Program-made: the position numbers and the translations under genes
Shown here: one piece after another, positions 53,151-61,322 of the stretch
Position numbering within the stretch: position 1 is the stretch's first letter
Layout of the letters: each line of letters starts with the position of its first letter
Notes under the pieces: generated by a model
What the model saw: only the letters and a program-made list of their open reading frames with translations
Databases searched by the model: none
What the model was told of the DNA's origin: nothing
Source: JAICUF01 sp038250675
GTDB lineage: Bacteria > Gemmatimonadota > Gemmatimonadetes > Gemmatimonadales > GWC2-71-9
Direction: 5' to 3'
Assembly: GCA_038250675.1 (NCBI GenBank)
Contig: JBBSCB010000018.1
Coordinates: forward strand, 1-64,000
Length of the DNA: 64,000 nucleotides

Positions 53151-54839
53151 TCAAGTCCGGAACTGCTGCATCAACGCCGTGAGACGATTGGCGCCCTGAA
53201 GCAGCTCCCCCGCCGAGGCCGCCATGTCCTCGGTCGACGCGCTCTGCTCCTCGGCGGCGGCCGTGACCTCCTCGCTGGCCGATGCGTGCTCACCCGCCGC
53301 TACGCTCACCTCGACCGTCTTCCGCCCCAGCTCATCCGCCACCTGGCGGTTCTCGTTGGCGCTTTGCGCCACTTCGGCGGCCGCCGCGTGAACGTCCTGC
53401 ACGACCATCGCGATCTCTTCCAGCGCGCTGGCGGCCGCATTGGCCACCGACTCGATGCCCGCCACCTTGCCGGAGCCGATCTCCATCGTCGCGGAGACCT
53501 CGCGCACCTGACGGCGGATGAATTCGACCGTTGTGGTCACGTCCTCAGCGGCGCGGGCGCTCGAATCGGCCAGGCGACGGACTTCCTCCGCCACGACCGC
53601 GAAGCCCCGGCCATGCTCGCCCGCGCGGGCGGCCTCGATCGCCGCGTTGAGCGCCAGCAGGTTGGTCTGCGACGAGATCTGCTTGATGAGGTCGATGAAC
53701 TCGGTGATGGTCTCGCTGAGCTTGGCCAGCTCCTTCACCTGCCCGGCCGAGGTGGTGACGACTTCCCGCACATCCAGCAGCGTCTGACCCGCGGCGCCCA
53801 CGTCGGTGCGGTGGCGCGCCGCCAGGTGGCTGATGCGGTCACCCAGCTGGACCAGCCGCCTGGCGGACTCGACGTTGGTGCTCGCTGCCTGGTTGAGTCC
53901 GGCCAGCAGCGAGCCGGCGTCCTCCATGCCGCGCCGCTGCTCGTCCGCGCTGTCGGCGATCCGGACCATCGCCGTCGAGATCTCGCCGCTGCTGGCGGCG
54001 AGCTCCTGACTCATGGCCGAAAAGTCGCTGGCGCCGCTGCCGATGTCGCTGGCCTCCTTCGTCACGGCACCGACGACCAGCCGGAGCCGCTGTCCCATGT
54101 TGTCCATCGCGCGGGCCAGCAGCCCGAGCTCGGTGGGCATGTCGCCCAACTGGACCGGACGGAGGTCGCCGGCGCCGAAGCGGTCGGCGGCGCCGACCAG
54201 CCGGCGGAGCGGCATGTCGATCGAGCGGACCGTGGCCGCCGACGCACCGATGCCGATCAGCAGCACCGTGGCGAACAGCAGCCACAGCGCCGAGCGGCGA
54301 CGCGCTGCCTCCTGGCGAATCACCGCGGCGCGGGCCCGCGCGCGCGCCGCCTGACTCAGCGACAGCGCCTGGACACCCTGCACCAGGATGTCCGAGGGGC
54401 CGCGGGCCAGCGACTCGACGGCACGCGCATCGGCCGTGCGCCCGAGGTCGGTCAGCGCATGGGCCGTCGCATACGCCACTTCCGCCTGGGCCTGGGCTGA
54501 CGCAATCCGGTTCAGCGTCAGCCGGTCCTGCGCGGTGAGGCCTGCCATGTCGCGATAGGCGTGCTGAATCACGTAGGCGGAGTCACCCCGGAGCACGAAC
54601 TCCGCCTTGAGCCCCAGTCCGGGCTGGACCAGATACTGCTCGGCGGCGCGGATCTCCGCCGTGGCGGCACCGACCAGTTCGTTGCTCAGCTGGGTGCCGG
54701 TCAGCACGAGGCCCAGCTCGCGGTCCACCGAGACGTCGAGCGCACGAATGGAATTGACGCCGATGGCAGCGATCACGAGCACGAGCGCCATCAGCAGTGA
54801 CATCGTGGCGATCACACGGGCACGAAGACTCTTGAGCAT
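53151..54839 (-). CDS. Methyl-accepting chemotaxis protein
   Basis: 562 residues. TM1 about 8-28, a helical periplasmic sensor (about 30-185), TM2 about 187-207, HAMP to about 260, then the signalling hairpin with the hairpin-tip sequence EAARAGEHGRGFAVVAEEVRRLADSS, which contacts CheA and CheW. Start ATG at 54839 is chosen because GGAGGG lies six bases upstream and the ATG overlaps the TGA of the binding-protein gene (TGATG). Operon with that binding protein: likely a ligand-presenting partner. Confidence 0.95.
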   Translation of the reverse strand: MLKSLRARVIATMSLLMALVLVIAAIGVNSIRALDVSVDRELGLVLTGTQLSNELVGAATAEIRAAEQYLVQPGLGLKAEFVLRGDSAYVIQHAYRDMAGLTAQDRLTLNRIASAQAQAEVAYATAHALTDLGRTADARAVESLARGPSDILVQGVQALSLSQAARARARAAVIRQEAARRRSALWLLFATVLLIGIGASAATVRSIDMPLRRLVGAADRFGAGDLRPVQLGDMPTELGLLARAMDNMGQRLRLVVGAVTKEASDIGSGASDFSAMSQELAASSGEISTAMVRIADSADEQRRGMEDAGSLLAGLNQAASTNVESARRLVQLGDRISHLAARHRTDVGAAGQTLLDVREVVTTSAGQVKELAKLSETITEFIDLIKQISSQTNLLALNAAIEAARAGEHGRGFAVVAEEVRRLADSSARAAEDVTTTVEFIRRQVREVSATMEIGSGKVAGIESVANAAASALEEIAMVVQDVHAAAAEVAQSANENRQVADELGRKTVEVSVAAGEHASASEEVTAAAEEQSASTEDMAASAGELLQGANRLTALMQQFRT

Positions 54840-55975
54840 CACTGGCCCTCCGCCAGGCGGATGGCACCGTCATGGACCACGCCGATGTACACCTGACGCG
54901 TCGGTACGTCGCCCAGCGAATCGAAGGCGATGATGCCCGTGACGCCGGTGAACGGCGCGGCCGCCGTGACCTTTGCCACCCCGTCGCGCACGCGGTTGCG
55001 ATCGCTGCCTGAGCTGGCGATCACATTTCGCAGGAGATAGATCGCATCGTAGGTCGCGGCGGCTGGCTGATTGGGCGCGAGCGCATCCGGATACCGCGCG
55101 TGGTAGGCGGCGACGAACGTCCGGTTGGCCGGCGTGTCCAGCAGCGAGATGTACGCCATCGAGGTGTACACCCCTTCGGCCAGTGCGCCGGCGCCTTCGA
55201 TGCCCTCCAGACCATCGCCACCGAGAACCGGCACGTTGATTCCCCGGCGGCGGGCCTGGCGCAAAATTTCCTCGGCCTCGGGGCGGTTCCCGGCGACGAT
55301 CAGGAACTGCGACCGTCCCTCCCGGACCATCCGATCGAGATATGCCGACACATTGGGGGTGTCACCGAGATATGGGCTCTGGGCCAGGATTTCGCCGCCC
55401 CGGCCCAGAAACTCCTGGACGAACTGCTGGCGGACGCCGCGTCCATACTCGTTGTTGAGATAGAGGACCGTGCCGCGAGCCAGCCCCAGGCGGTCGCGGA
55501 CCCAGCGGGCCAGGGCGGCGCCGTGGGCGTCGTCGCTCGGGCACACGCGGAAGATGTACGGACCCGCGCCCGACACTTCGGGCGAGGACGATGACGGCGA
55601 GATCGCGACGACCGGGTCGGTGCCGGCGTTGTAGATCGGCGCCGCGGCCAGCGTCGTGCCGGAAAAGAGATGGCCGACAATGGCGCTGACGTCAGAGCGG
55701 TAGAGGGCGTTGGCCACGACGACGGCCGAGTCGGGATCGGCGTAGTCGTTCCGCTCGACCAGCTCGATCTTGCGGCCGTGGATCCCGCCGTCCGCGTTGA
55801 TTTCGGCGACGGCGAGCTCGGCGGCGAGCTTCATTGGCCGGCCGATCGGGTCGTCGAAGGCACCGGCCAGCCCGATGTGCACCGGACTGGCCCCGCCGCC
55901 GCCACAGGCCACGAGCGTGACGAGAAGCAGCGGCGACATTCGCGCGAAAAGCGTGGAACGGTCGGACAATGCCAC
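54839..55975 (-). CDS. Leu/Ile/Val-type (LivJ) substrate-binding lipoprotein
   Basis: 378 residues, periplasmic-binding-protein type 1 fold. Signal peptide with lipobox LVTLVAC (Cys24); then VHIGLAGAFDDPIGRPMKLAAELAVAEINADGGIHGRKIELVERND, a LivJ-family N-lobe. GTG start at 55975 with GGAG six bases upstream; ATG at 55939 would give a shorter, uncharged signal. No ABC permease or ATPase accompanies it; the neighbour is a chemoreceptor, suggesting a sensory role. Confidence 0.88.
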   Translation of the reverse strand: MALSDRSTLFARMSPLLLVTLVACGGGGASPVHIGLAGAFDDPIGRPMKLAAELAVAEINADGGIHGRKIELVERNDYADPDSAVVVANALYRSDVSAIVGHLFSGTTLAAAPIYNAGTDPVVAISPSSSSPEVSGAGPYIFRVCPSDDAHGAALARWVRDRLGLARGTVLYLNNEYGRGVRQQFVQEFLGRGGEILAQSPYLGDTPNVSAYLDRMVREGRSQFLIVAGNRPEAEEILRQARRRGINVPVLGGDGLEGIEGAGALAEGVYTSMAYISLLDTPANRTFVAAYHARYPDALAPNQPAAATYDAIYLLRNVIASSGSDRNRVRDGVAKVTAAAPFTGVTGIIAFDSLGDVPTRQVYIGVVHDGAIRLAEGQ

Positions 55976-56069
55976 AGCGGTCTCCGAATGGTATGCGGCG
56001 CGAGGTCCCGGGGACACCACCGCGCATGGCGGGGCCCGCCGGACCGCGGCGCTGAATGGTCTACCCTAC

Positions 56070-56088
56070 GTCATTACCAGGAAATGAC
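56070..56088. promoter_or_regulatory. Inverted repeat upstream of the binding-protein gene
   Basis: GTCATT and AATGAC around a 7-base spacer, about 95 bases upstream of the GTG start. Possible operator or chance; only the symmetry is seen. Confidence 0.3.
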
Positions 56089-56195
56089 TTGCCGCCTGTC
56101 AACGGCCCCGGCGCCAGGGCGGACCGGCGGCGAGACACCACGGGCTGTCCGCTCCGCCCGGCCGTGAAATGGCAAGATGTGTACTGCTGCCGGTC

Positions 56196-56744
56196 TCAGC
56201 GGCGCGCGCGCGCCCGGGTCCGCCCCCACGCATCGAGGACATGTCCGTCAACCAGACTCACCGAGGCCACGCGGCGGCCGCGCTCAGAGCGCCAGGTGAG
56301 GCGGACCATCCGTCCCCGCCGAACCCACTGCATCATCCACTGGCTGCCCTGCACGCGGGCGTCGACGGCGCCATACGGGCCGGCCAGCGCCTCGCGCCAC
56401 CGGTCGAGCTGGTCCGGCGTGACGTCGGCCGACAGGGTCAGCACGCCAGCGACACTGTCCATGGCACTGAGCCAGAGGTTGACCGGCCCGCCGAGCGCGG
56501 CGACGGTCACCAGGGCGCGGCATTCGCTGACATGCGGGTCCGCCTTGGCGTGGTCACAGCGGAGCCGGCCGGCATGGAGACTGTCGAGCTGGTGATTGAG
56601 ATGGGCCACGCTCGCGCCCGGCTGGAAGCCAAGGAACGAAAGCGTCGTATCACGCTCGGCCGCAGACTGCGCGGCGCCAGGGTGAGATGCGACCAGTATC
56701 AGGAGCCCGATCAGACAGCTGCGCACGCCGGAGCGACGGATCAC
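56196..56744 (-). CDS. Secreted protein, unknown function
   Basis: 182 residues with a signal peptide (LIGLLILVASHPGAAQ). Mature part: DTTLSFLGFQPGASVAHLNHQLD and two Cys (RCDH, ECRALV). Pattern recalls small secreted proteins of unclear family. Start is GTG at 56744, eight bases after AGGA; the longer frame crosses the cold-shock and ogt region and is an artefact. Confidence 0.7.
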   Translation of the reverse strand: MIRRSGVRSCLIGLLILVASHPGAAQSAAERDTTLSFLGFQPGASVAHLNHQLDSLHAGRLRCDHAKADPHVSECRALVTVAALGGPVNLWLSAMDSVAGVLTLSADVTPDQLDRWREALAGPYGAVDARVQGSQWMMQWVRRGRMVRLTWRSERGRRVASVSLVDGHVLDAWGRTRARARR

Positions 56745-56892
56745 GGGAGGTTCCTCGGTGTGAAGGGAAAACCGGGGCCTGGCACGTGCAAAACACACGC
56801 CGTCGCCCCCGGGGCGGCCACGCCACCGGGGGACGGAGGTCGATCGGGGTGTAGGGACGAACGGATTGGAGGAGTGGGCGCGGAGGCCCGGA

Positions 56893-57093
56893 TCAGGCCT
56901 TGCGAACGTTGGAGGCCTGAAGACCCTTGGGGCCTTCGACGACCTCGAATTCGACCTGGTCGCCTTCCGCCAGCGAGCGGAAACCTTCGGCGACGATAGC
57001 GGTGTGGTGAACGAAGACGTCCTTGCCTCCGTCCTGCGCGATGAAGCCGAACCCCTTAGCGTCGTTGAACCACTTGACGGTGCCCTTCGCCAT
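56893..57093 (-). CDS. cspA: Cold-shock protein (CSD family)
   Basis: RNA chaperone; 66 residues, single cold-shock domain: KGTVKWFNDAKGFGFI (RNP1), DVFVHHTAIV (RNP2), then GDQVEFEVVEG. The ATG at 57093 starts the domain exactly. A promoter with TTGACA lies about 170 bases upstream, giving a leader of about 140 bases as in cspA genes, where the leader folds differently at low temperature; that mechanism is inference here. Confidence 0.95.
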   Translation of the reverse strand: MAKGTVKWFNDAKGFGFIAQDGGKDVFVHHTAIVAEGFRSLAEGDQVEFEVVEGPKGLQASNVRKA

Positions 57094-57239
57094 TGCCACG
57101 ACCCCTGTCTGGGGAGCCCGAAGGCTCCGGGAAAACTCCCGGCCGACGTGACCGGGCGAAGAAACCGGGCGGACGAACTCGTCCGAGCGGTGCAACTGCC
57201 GGGGCTATGATGGGGAATTCTCCCGTGCGCGCATGTCCT

Positions 57240-57268
57240 AAGCTTGTACCGGGCATTGGGGTTGTCAA
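57240..57268 (-). promoter_or_regulatory. cspA promoter
   Basis: On the minus strand TTGACA (57268-57263), 17 bases, then AAGCTT (57245-57240). The -35 is perfect; the -10 is weaker. Expected start near 57233. Confidence 0.6.
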
Positions 57269-57289
57269 TAAGTCCGGGCGTCTGCGGCC

Positions 57290-57811
57290 CTAGCGCAGGA
57301 CCACTCCGGCACGCCGGAGCTCGTGGTCCAGCAGCCAGCGCTTGGCCCGGAGGCCGCCGCTGTAGCCCACCAGCGTGCCATCTTTGCCCACCACACGGTG
57401 ACAGGGGATCAGGATCGCGAGGTGGTTGGACCCGACCAGCTGGCCGATCTGGCGCGGATGCAGGCCGGTCGCTCGGGCCAGGTCGGCGTACGAGCGGGTT
57501 TCGCCCATCGGAATGCGTCGCAGGGCGCGGAACACCGCCAGTTGCGCGGCGCTGAGCTCCTGCCAGCGCGTGAGGTACCGCGGAAAGGGGAAGCGCCGTG
57601 CCCGTCCGTCGAAATAGGCGTCGAGCCACGCGCGCGTCCGCGGACAACTGCCCCGGGCGACGCTGACGGCAGGCAGCGACGCGCGGAACCGCAGCGCCCA
57701 CTGGATGCGCGGCGTTCGCGCAGGAAACTCCACGACGAGCGGTCCGGCCTCGCATTCAACGATCGTCAGCGTCCCGATCGGCGACTGGTAGGTGTCCCAC
57801 TCCGCCTGCAT
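57290..57811 (-). CDS. ogt: Methylated-DNA--protein-cysteine methyltransferase
   Basis: Direct-reversal repair of O6-methylguanine; 173 residues. N-terminal domain with QSPIGTLTIVECEAGPL, then the DNA-binding domain with VFRALRRIPMGETRSYADLARATG and the catalytic Cys in LIPCHRVVGKDG; ending GYSGGLRAKRWLLDHE. Start ATG at 57811 with GCGGAG before it; a TAGCTT motif sits about 45 bases upstream. Confidence 0.96.
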   Translation of the reverse strand: MQAEWDTYQSPIGTLTIVECEAGPLVVEFPARTPRIQWALRFRASLPAVSVARGSCPRTRAWLDAYFDGRARRFPFPRYLTRWQELSAAQLAVFRALRRIPMGETRSYADLARATGLHPRQIGQLVGSNHLAILIPCHRVVGKDGTLVGYSGGLRAKRWLLDHELRRAGVVLR

Positions 57812-57939
57812 CCGCGCTCCGCCAGTGAACGTGCCCAGCTCGATCCCCGGAGAGGTAAGCTACGGCCGGCCCCGGCCGGGGGCTACCGCGCCGGCGCGGC
57901 CCCCGGGCGGAGCGTCTGTCGCGGCGACCCGCGACCGGG

Positions 57940-57945
57940 TAGATT
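57940..57945 (+). promoter_or_regulatory. -10-like element of leaderless transcript
   Basis: TAGATT ending six bases before the ATG at 57952, no Shine-Dalgarno between. Confidence 0.55.
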
Positions 57946-57951
57946 TCCCCC

Positions 57952-58563
57952 ATGGCCACCCCGGGCTCGCTCGTCGTCCGCACCTTTGTTGACCGCGCCG
58001 AAGGGCTGTCGCATTTCCTGCTGCATGCGGGCGAGGCGCCCCGGCTGATTGCGTTCGACGATACGCTGGGCTGTCCCATCGAGACGGCGCTGTCGGCGCT
58101 GGAATGGACTGGTGCCGTCGGCATCCTGCTGGATGACGATCTGCTCCATGCCGGCCGCCTCACCAGCGAGACCGCCGCCGCCGTCATCGAACGGAAAACC
58201 GACCAGGGTCGCCGGTACGTCTATCTCGGCCCCCGGCTGGACGCGCCACCGATGGACGTCTTCGAGGGTGCCGTGCTCTTCGACGAGCCCGGCGTCAAGG
58301 CGGTGGAGTTCAGCCAGCGGGCGCACGCCCTGGCGCACTTTCTGCGCGCCACCGCCGGGGCCGGGGCACTGCTCGCCCTCCTCGGCCGCCGCGCGCCCGA
58401 GCTGCGTCACATGCGGCGCTGGCTGCCGTCGATCGTCAAGGAGCTCGACATGCCACGGCCGCTGGTCGGGGGCTGGTTTGCCGCCGGCGCCGCCGGCTGC
58501 CTTTTCACCTCAAACGAAGGCGAGCCGACCTACCGGTACATCGAAGTCGGTCTGGAATCATGA
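57952..58563 (+). CDS. Cytoplasmic protein, unknown function
   Basis: 203 residues, no signal peptide or membrane segment. Contains LIAFDDTLGCPIETALSALEW, RRYVYLGPRLDAPPMDVFEG, LAHFLRATAGAGALLALLGRR and GGWFAAGAAGCLFTSNEGEPTYRYIEVG. No family recognised. Leaderless-type start: TAGATT (57940-57945) ends six bases before the ATG. The next gene overlaps by 4 bases. Confidence 0.75.
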   Translation: MATPGSLVVRTFVDRAEGLSHFLLHAGEAPRLIAFDDTLGCPIETALSALEWTGAVGILLDDDLLHAGRLTSETAAAVIERKTDQGRRYVYLGPRLDAPPMDVFEGAVLFDEPGVKAVEFSQRAHALAHFLRATAGAGALLALLGRRAPELRHMRRWLPSIVKELDMPRPLVGGWFAAGAAGCLFTSNEGEPTYRYIEVGLES

Positions 58564-59126
58564 AGCGAACCCTACTGCTCGCACTCGGTCTCGCACTCGC
58601 TCCGTCTCTCGCGCTGGCGCAGGGCGGCGCCATCTTTCCGACCAAGCCGCTCGATCCGGTCCGGCTGCATGCCCGCAACACGCTCCTGGTGCTGCGCGAT
58701 TCCCTGATGAGCGTCAACAGCGCCGCCGCTCGGATGCAGCGCGACTATCGCGAGACGTCCGCCATCGCGCTCACCGGCCATGCCCGGCGCGTGGCAGATG
58801 CCTGCACCCGCGCGGCACGCAACGTCCCGGAGGCCCGCGCGGCGGTGCTCGATGCGCCGCTCACCAGCCGGGCACAGCAGCGGGTGCAGGTCACGCTGCT
58901 GCGCATGCTCGATTCGGTGGCGGTGGAGACGACGCACTGCGGCAGTGAGTTCGGCGCCCTGGCGGCGCCGGGCAAAGGCGAAGACGTCCGCGGCTACGCC
59001 AACCGGCGGATCGAGCCGGTGCTGGCGCTGCTCGTTCGCTATGATCGGGCGGCGACCGGTTTCTTCAAGGTCTACCAGATCGACGTGGACCCCATCGGGG
59101 CCAGGCCCAATCCGCTGGCGAGTTGA
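58560..59126 (+). CDS. Secreted protein, unknown function
   Basis: 188 residues; signal peptide MKRTLLLALGLALAPSLALA. Mature part mostly helical (VRLHARNTLLVLRDSLMSVNSAAARMQRDYRETS, ALLVRYDRAATGFFKVYQID) with two Cys (DACTRAARN, THCGSE). No family recognised. ATG overlaps the stop of the preceding gene (ATGA), so likely co-translated. Its 3' end is followed by the DnaA-box-like cluster and a strong hairpin. Confidence 0.75.
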   Translation: MKRTLLLALGLALAPSLALAQGGAIFPTKPLDPVRLHARNTLLVLRDSLMSVNSAAARMQRDYRETSAIALTGHARRVADACTRAARNVPEARAAVLDAPLTSRAQQRVQVTLLRMLDSVAVETTHCGSEFGALAAPGKGEDVRGYANRRIEPVLALLVRYDRAATGFFKVYQIDVDPIGARPNPLAS

Positions 59127-59143
59127 CGACATTCGGCCGGGGA

Positions 59144-59229
59144 TGTGGATTCACATCTCCACAAATTGTGGATGACGGCATCCAAGACGTTGTCGCCAGA
59201 GTGACTTGAAGATCCACATCGAATCCACA
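59144..59229. promoter_or_regulatory. Cluster of five DnaA-box-like sites
   Basis: Compared with TTATCCACA (or TGTGGATAA): TGTGGATTC (59144), ATCTCCACA (59155), TGTGGATGA (59167, one mismatch), AGATCCACA (59210), GAATCCACA (59221). Two of them form an almost continuous palindrome CCACAA-A-TTGTGG (59159-59171) and two are direct repeats 11 bases apart. Could be an origin, a DnaA-titration or DnaA-regulated site; no dnaA or dnaN gene is nearby. Confidence 0.45.
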
Positions 59230-59256
59230 ACAAAAGCGTGTAACCCGAATAGAATC

Positions 59257-59285
59257 AGGCACTTGCGACGTTTTCGCAAGTGCCT
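59257..59285 (+). terminator. Terminator-like hairpin
   Basis: AGGCACTTGCGA / TCGCAAGTGCCT, 12 perfect pairs with a 5-base loop, followed by ATCTTATTCC. About 130 bases after the stop of the 58560 gene on the same strand. Confidence 0.65.
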
Positions 59286-59666
59286 ATCTTATTCCTACGC
59301 CAATCGGACACGTGCTACGGCCCCCGGCTGCAGTGGCGAACGAGCGGTGGTCCGGCAGGGATGTCAGGGGAGAATGCCGACGCTTCCAAGGGCTCAGGTA
59401 TTCGTTGATCCTGGTGCACATCTGCCGGGCAGGTGAAGCCAGTCGCGTGCTTCATCCGCCCCGATCTTGCGCCTCGGGACGCAGTGCGAATGGCCGGTCC
59501 GCGATTCGGCCTGACTCGCAGCGCTCACGGCGACGAACCAGGTGGGACGGCCATCCGGCCTGGGGATGGAAGCCGAGGCCCTCATGTCTGCCCTCTCGAG
59601 CGGTGCATCAGCCGACGACGGCGACTGGGAGAAGAACGGCGGCAGCAATGCTCCGACCTCGGGTAG

Positions 59667-61322
59667 TCATCGTGCGGAACGCCCGTGCAGCCACGACTGC
59701 ACGGGCGTTCTTGTTGTCCGCGATCCGCCGCCGCGCGAGAGCGCGGCGGTCGGCCGGAAGGCGGGCGGGCGCCGGAGCCGGGTGGCCTGCTCGTACGCGT
59801 ACGCCAGCCCGATGAGGCGGGTCTCCGACCATGCGGGCCCGAAGAAGGAGATCCCGACCGGCAGCCCAAAGCTGTACCCGGCCGGCACGGTGATGCTGGG
59901 GTAGCCCGCCACGGCGGCCGGCGACGTGCTGGAGCCACCCGCGCCGTGGTCCCCGGTGACCAGATCGATCAGGCCCGGCGGCGCGTTCGACGGAGCGATG
60001 ATCGCGTCCAGGCGATGCTTGGTGACGGTGGCGTCGATCCCCAGCTTTCCCGCCAGCTGATGATTGTTCGCGAGCGCCTTCCGGTACGCCGGCGTCGTGA
60101 GCGGTCCCTTCTTCTGCGCCATCAGCATGATCTCCTGCCCAAAGTACCGCAGCTCCCGGTCGCGATTGCGCTCGTTGAAGGCGATCACGTCCGCCAGCGA
60201 CTTCACCGGCGCTGACGGCCCGAGCCCGCTCAGGTATGCGTCGAGATCGGCCTTGAACTCGTAGAGCAGGACCTCGAATTCGCTGTCGTCGTACTTGCCC
60301 GTCGTCGCCAGGTCTGCGGGGTCCACGATGATGGTGCCGGCGCCCTTCATGGTGGCAATGGCGCTCTCCATGAGTGCGTCGGTGCGAGGGTCGTGGCCAA
60401 AGAAGTGCGCCCGCGCCACGCCGATCCGCGCGCCCTTGAGCGCGCCCGCGTCGAGGGCCGCCGTGAAGTCCACGGTCGGCCGCCGGGCGGCGGCGCTGGC
60501 GCGGTCGGCGGGATCGGTGGCCGCGAGCACGGTGAGCAGGGTGGCGGCATCGGCAACGGTGCGGGCCATGGGTCCGGCCGTGTCCTGGCTGTGCGCGATC
60601 GGAACGATCCCGCTGCGGCTCACGAGTCCGACCGTCGGCTTGATCCCCACCAGCGACTGGACGCTCGAGGGGCATATGATGGAGCCGTCGGTCTCGGTGC
60701 CGATGGCGATGGCGCAGAAGTCGGCCGCCACGGCGCTGGCCGAACCGGAACTGGAGCCGCACGGCGTACGGTCGAGCGCGTAGGCGTTGTGGCACTGTCC
60801 GCCGCGGCCGCTCCAGCCACTGGTGGAATTGGTCGAGCGGAAGTTGGCCCACTCGCTCATGTTGGTCTTGCCCAGCACGACGGCACCGGCCTGGCGCAGG
60901 CGGCGCACGATGAACGCATCGGCGGGCGCCACGGCGCCGGCCAGCGCGAGCGACCCCGCAGACGTGCTCATTCGGTCGGCGGTGGCGATGTTGTCCTTGA
61001 TGAGGACCGGGATGCCATGCAGCGGTCCCCGCGCGCCGCGGCTCTTCCGCTCGGCATCGAGCCCGGCCGCGATGGCGCTCGCGTCCGGGTTCAGCTCGAT
61101 CAGCGCATGCAGGGCCGGGCCGCGATGATCCATCGCGTCGATCCGGTCGAGATAGGCCGCCGTCAGCCCGGCCGCCGTCGTGCGTCCGTCCTGCATCGCC
61201 TTCTGCAGTTCCGCGAGCGTCGCGTTGCGGAACTCGAATGGCGGGGGGTCGGTGACCGGGAGCCGGAGGCCGGTGAGCACCGCACCGGCCATCGCCGATT
61301 GCACGAAGTCGCGCCGCTTCAT
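59667..61322 (-). CDS. Amidase signature family enzyme
   Basis: 551 residues. N-terminal signal-like MKRRDFVQSAMAGAVLTG (twin-arginine-like), then the amidase fold: LHGIPVLIKDNIATADRM (catalytic Lys), CGSSSGSASAVAADF (cis-Ser), GTETDGSIICPSS (Ser nucleophile), VGLVSRSGIVPIAHSQDTAGPMARTV. Best family match by eye is the amidase/6-aminohexanoate hydrolase type; the substrate is unknown. The last ~25 residues are encoded by sequence that folds into two strong hairpins, so the original stop may be lost and the tail spurious. Start overlaps the HD gene stop by 4 bases. Confidence 0.92.
   Translation of the reverse strand: MKRRDFVQSAMAGAVLTGLRLPVTDPPPFEFRNATLAELQKAMQDGRTTAAGLTAAYLDRIDAMDHRGPALHALIELNPDASAIAAGLDAERKSRGARGPLHGIPVLIKDNIATADRMSTSAGSLALAGAVAPADAFIVRRLRQAGAVVLGKTNMSEWANFRSTNSTSGWSGRGGQCHNAYALDRTPCGSSSGSASAVAADFCAIAIGTETDGSIICPSSVQSLVGIKPTVGLVSRSGIVPIAHSQDTAGPMARTVADAATLLTVLAATDPADRASAAARRPTVDFTAALDAGALKGARIGVARAHFFGHDPRTDALMESAIATMKGAGTIIVDPADLATTGKYDDSEFEVLLYEFKADLDAYLSGLGPSAPVKSLADVIAFNERNRDRELRYFGQEIMLMAQKKGPLTTPAYRKALANNHQLAGKLGIDATVTKHRLDAIIAPSNAPPGLIDLVTGDHGAGGSSTSPAAVAGYPSITVPAGYSFGLPVGISFFGPAWSETRLIGLAYAYEQATRLRRPPAFRPTAALSRGGGSRTTRTPVQSWLHGRSAR
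59678..59709. terminator. Strong hairpin within the amidase 3' end
   Basis: AACGCCCGTGCAG / CTGCACGGGCGTT, 13 pairs with a 6-base loop; followed on the plus strand by CTTGTTG. It overlaps the last codons of the amidase frame, whose natural end may be earlier. A second hairpin (CCGCCGCGC/GCGCGGCGG, 59728-59749) lies close by. Confidence 0.6.

Larger units (their letters stand above)
59127..59666. other. Gene-free stretch with DnaA-box-like cluster and hairpins
   Basis: 540 bases without a convincing gene in a window that otherwise has almost none. Left part (59144-59229): five DnaA-box-like sites; middle: a 12-pair hairpin at 59257-59285; right part (59296-59660) shows no frame with believable codon pattern and may hold a small RNA or be a remnant. 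The region is locally richer in A and T than its surroundings up to about 59300. Confidence 0.6.

Noticed and set aside
53286..54500. 404-codon plus-strand frame
   Set aside because: Antisense to the chemoreceptor; no independent support.
59542..59904. 120-codon plus-strand frame in and after the gene-free stretch
   Set aside because: Some codons look acceptable (from an ATG at 59566), but it has no stop before entering antisense amidase sequence and contains the 13-pair hairpin; not supported as a gene.
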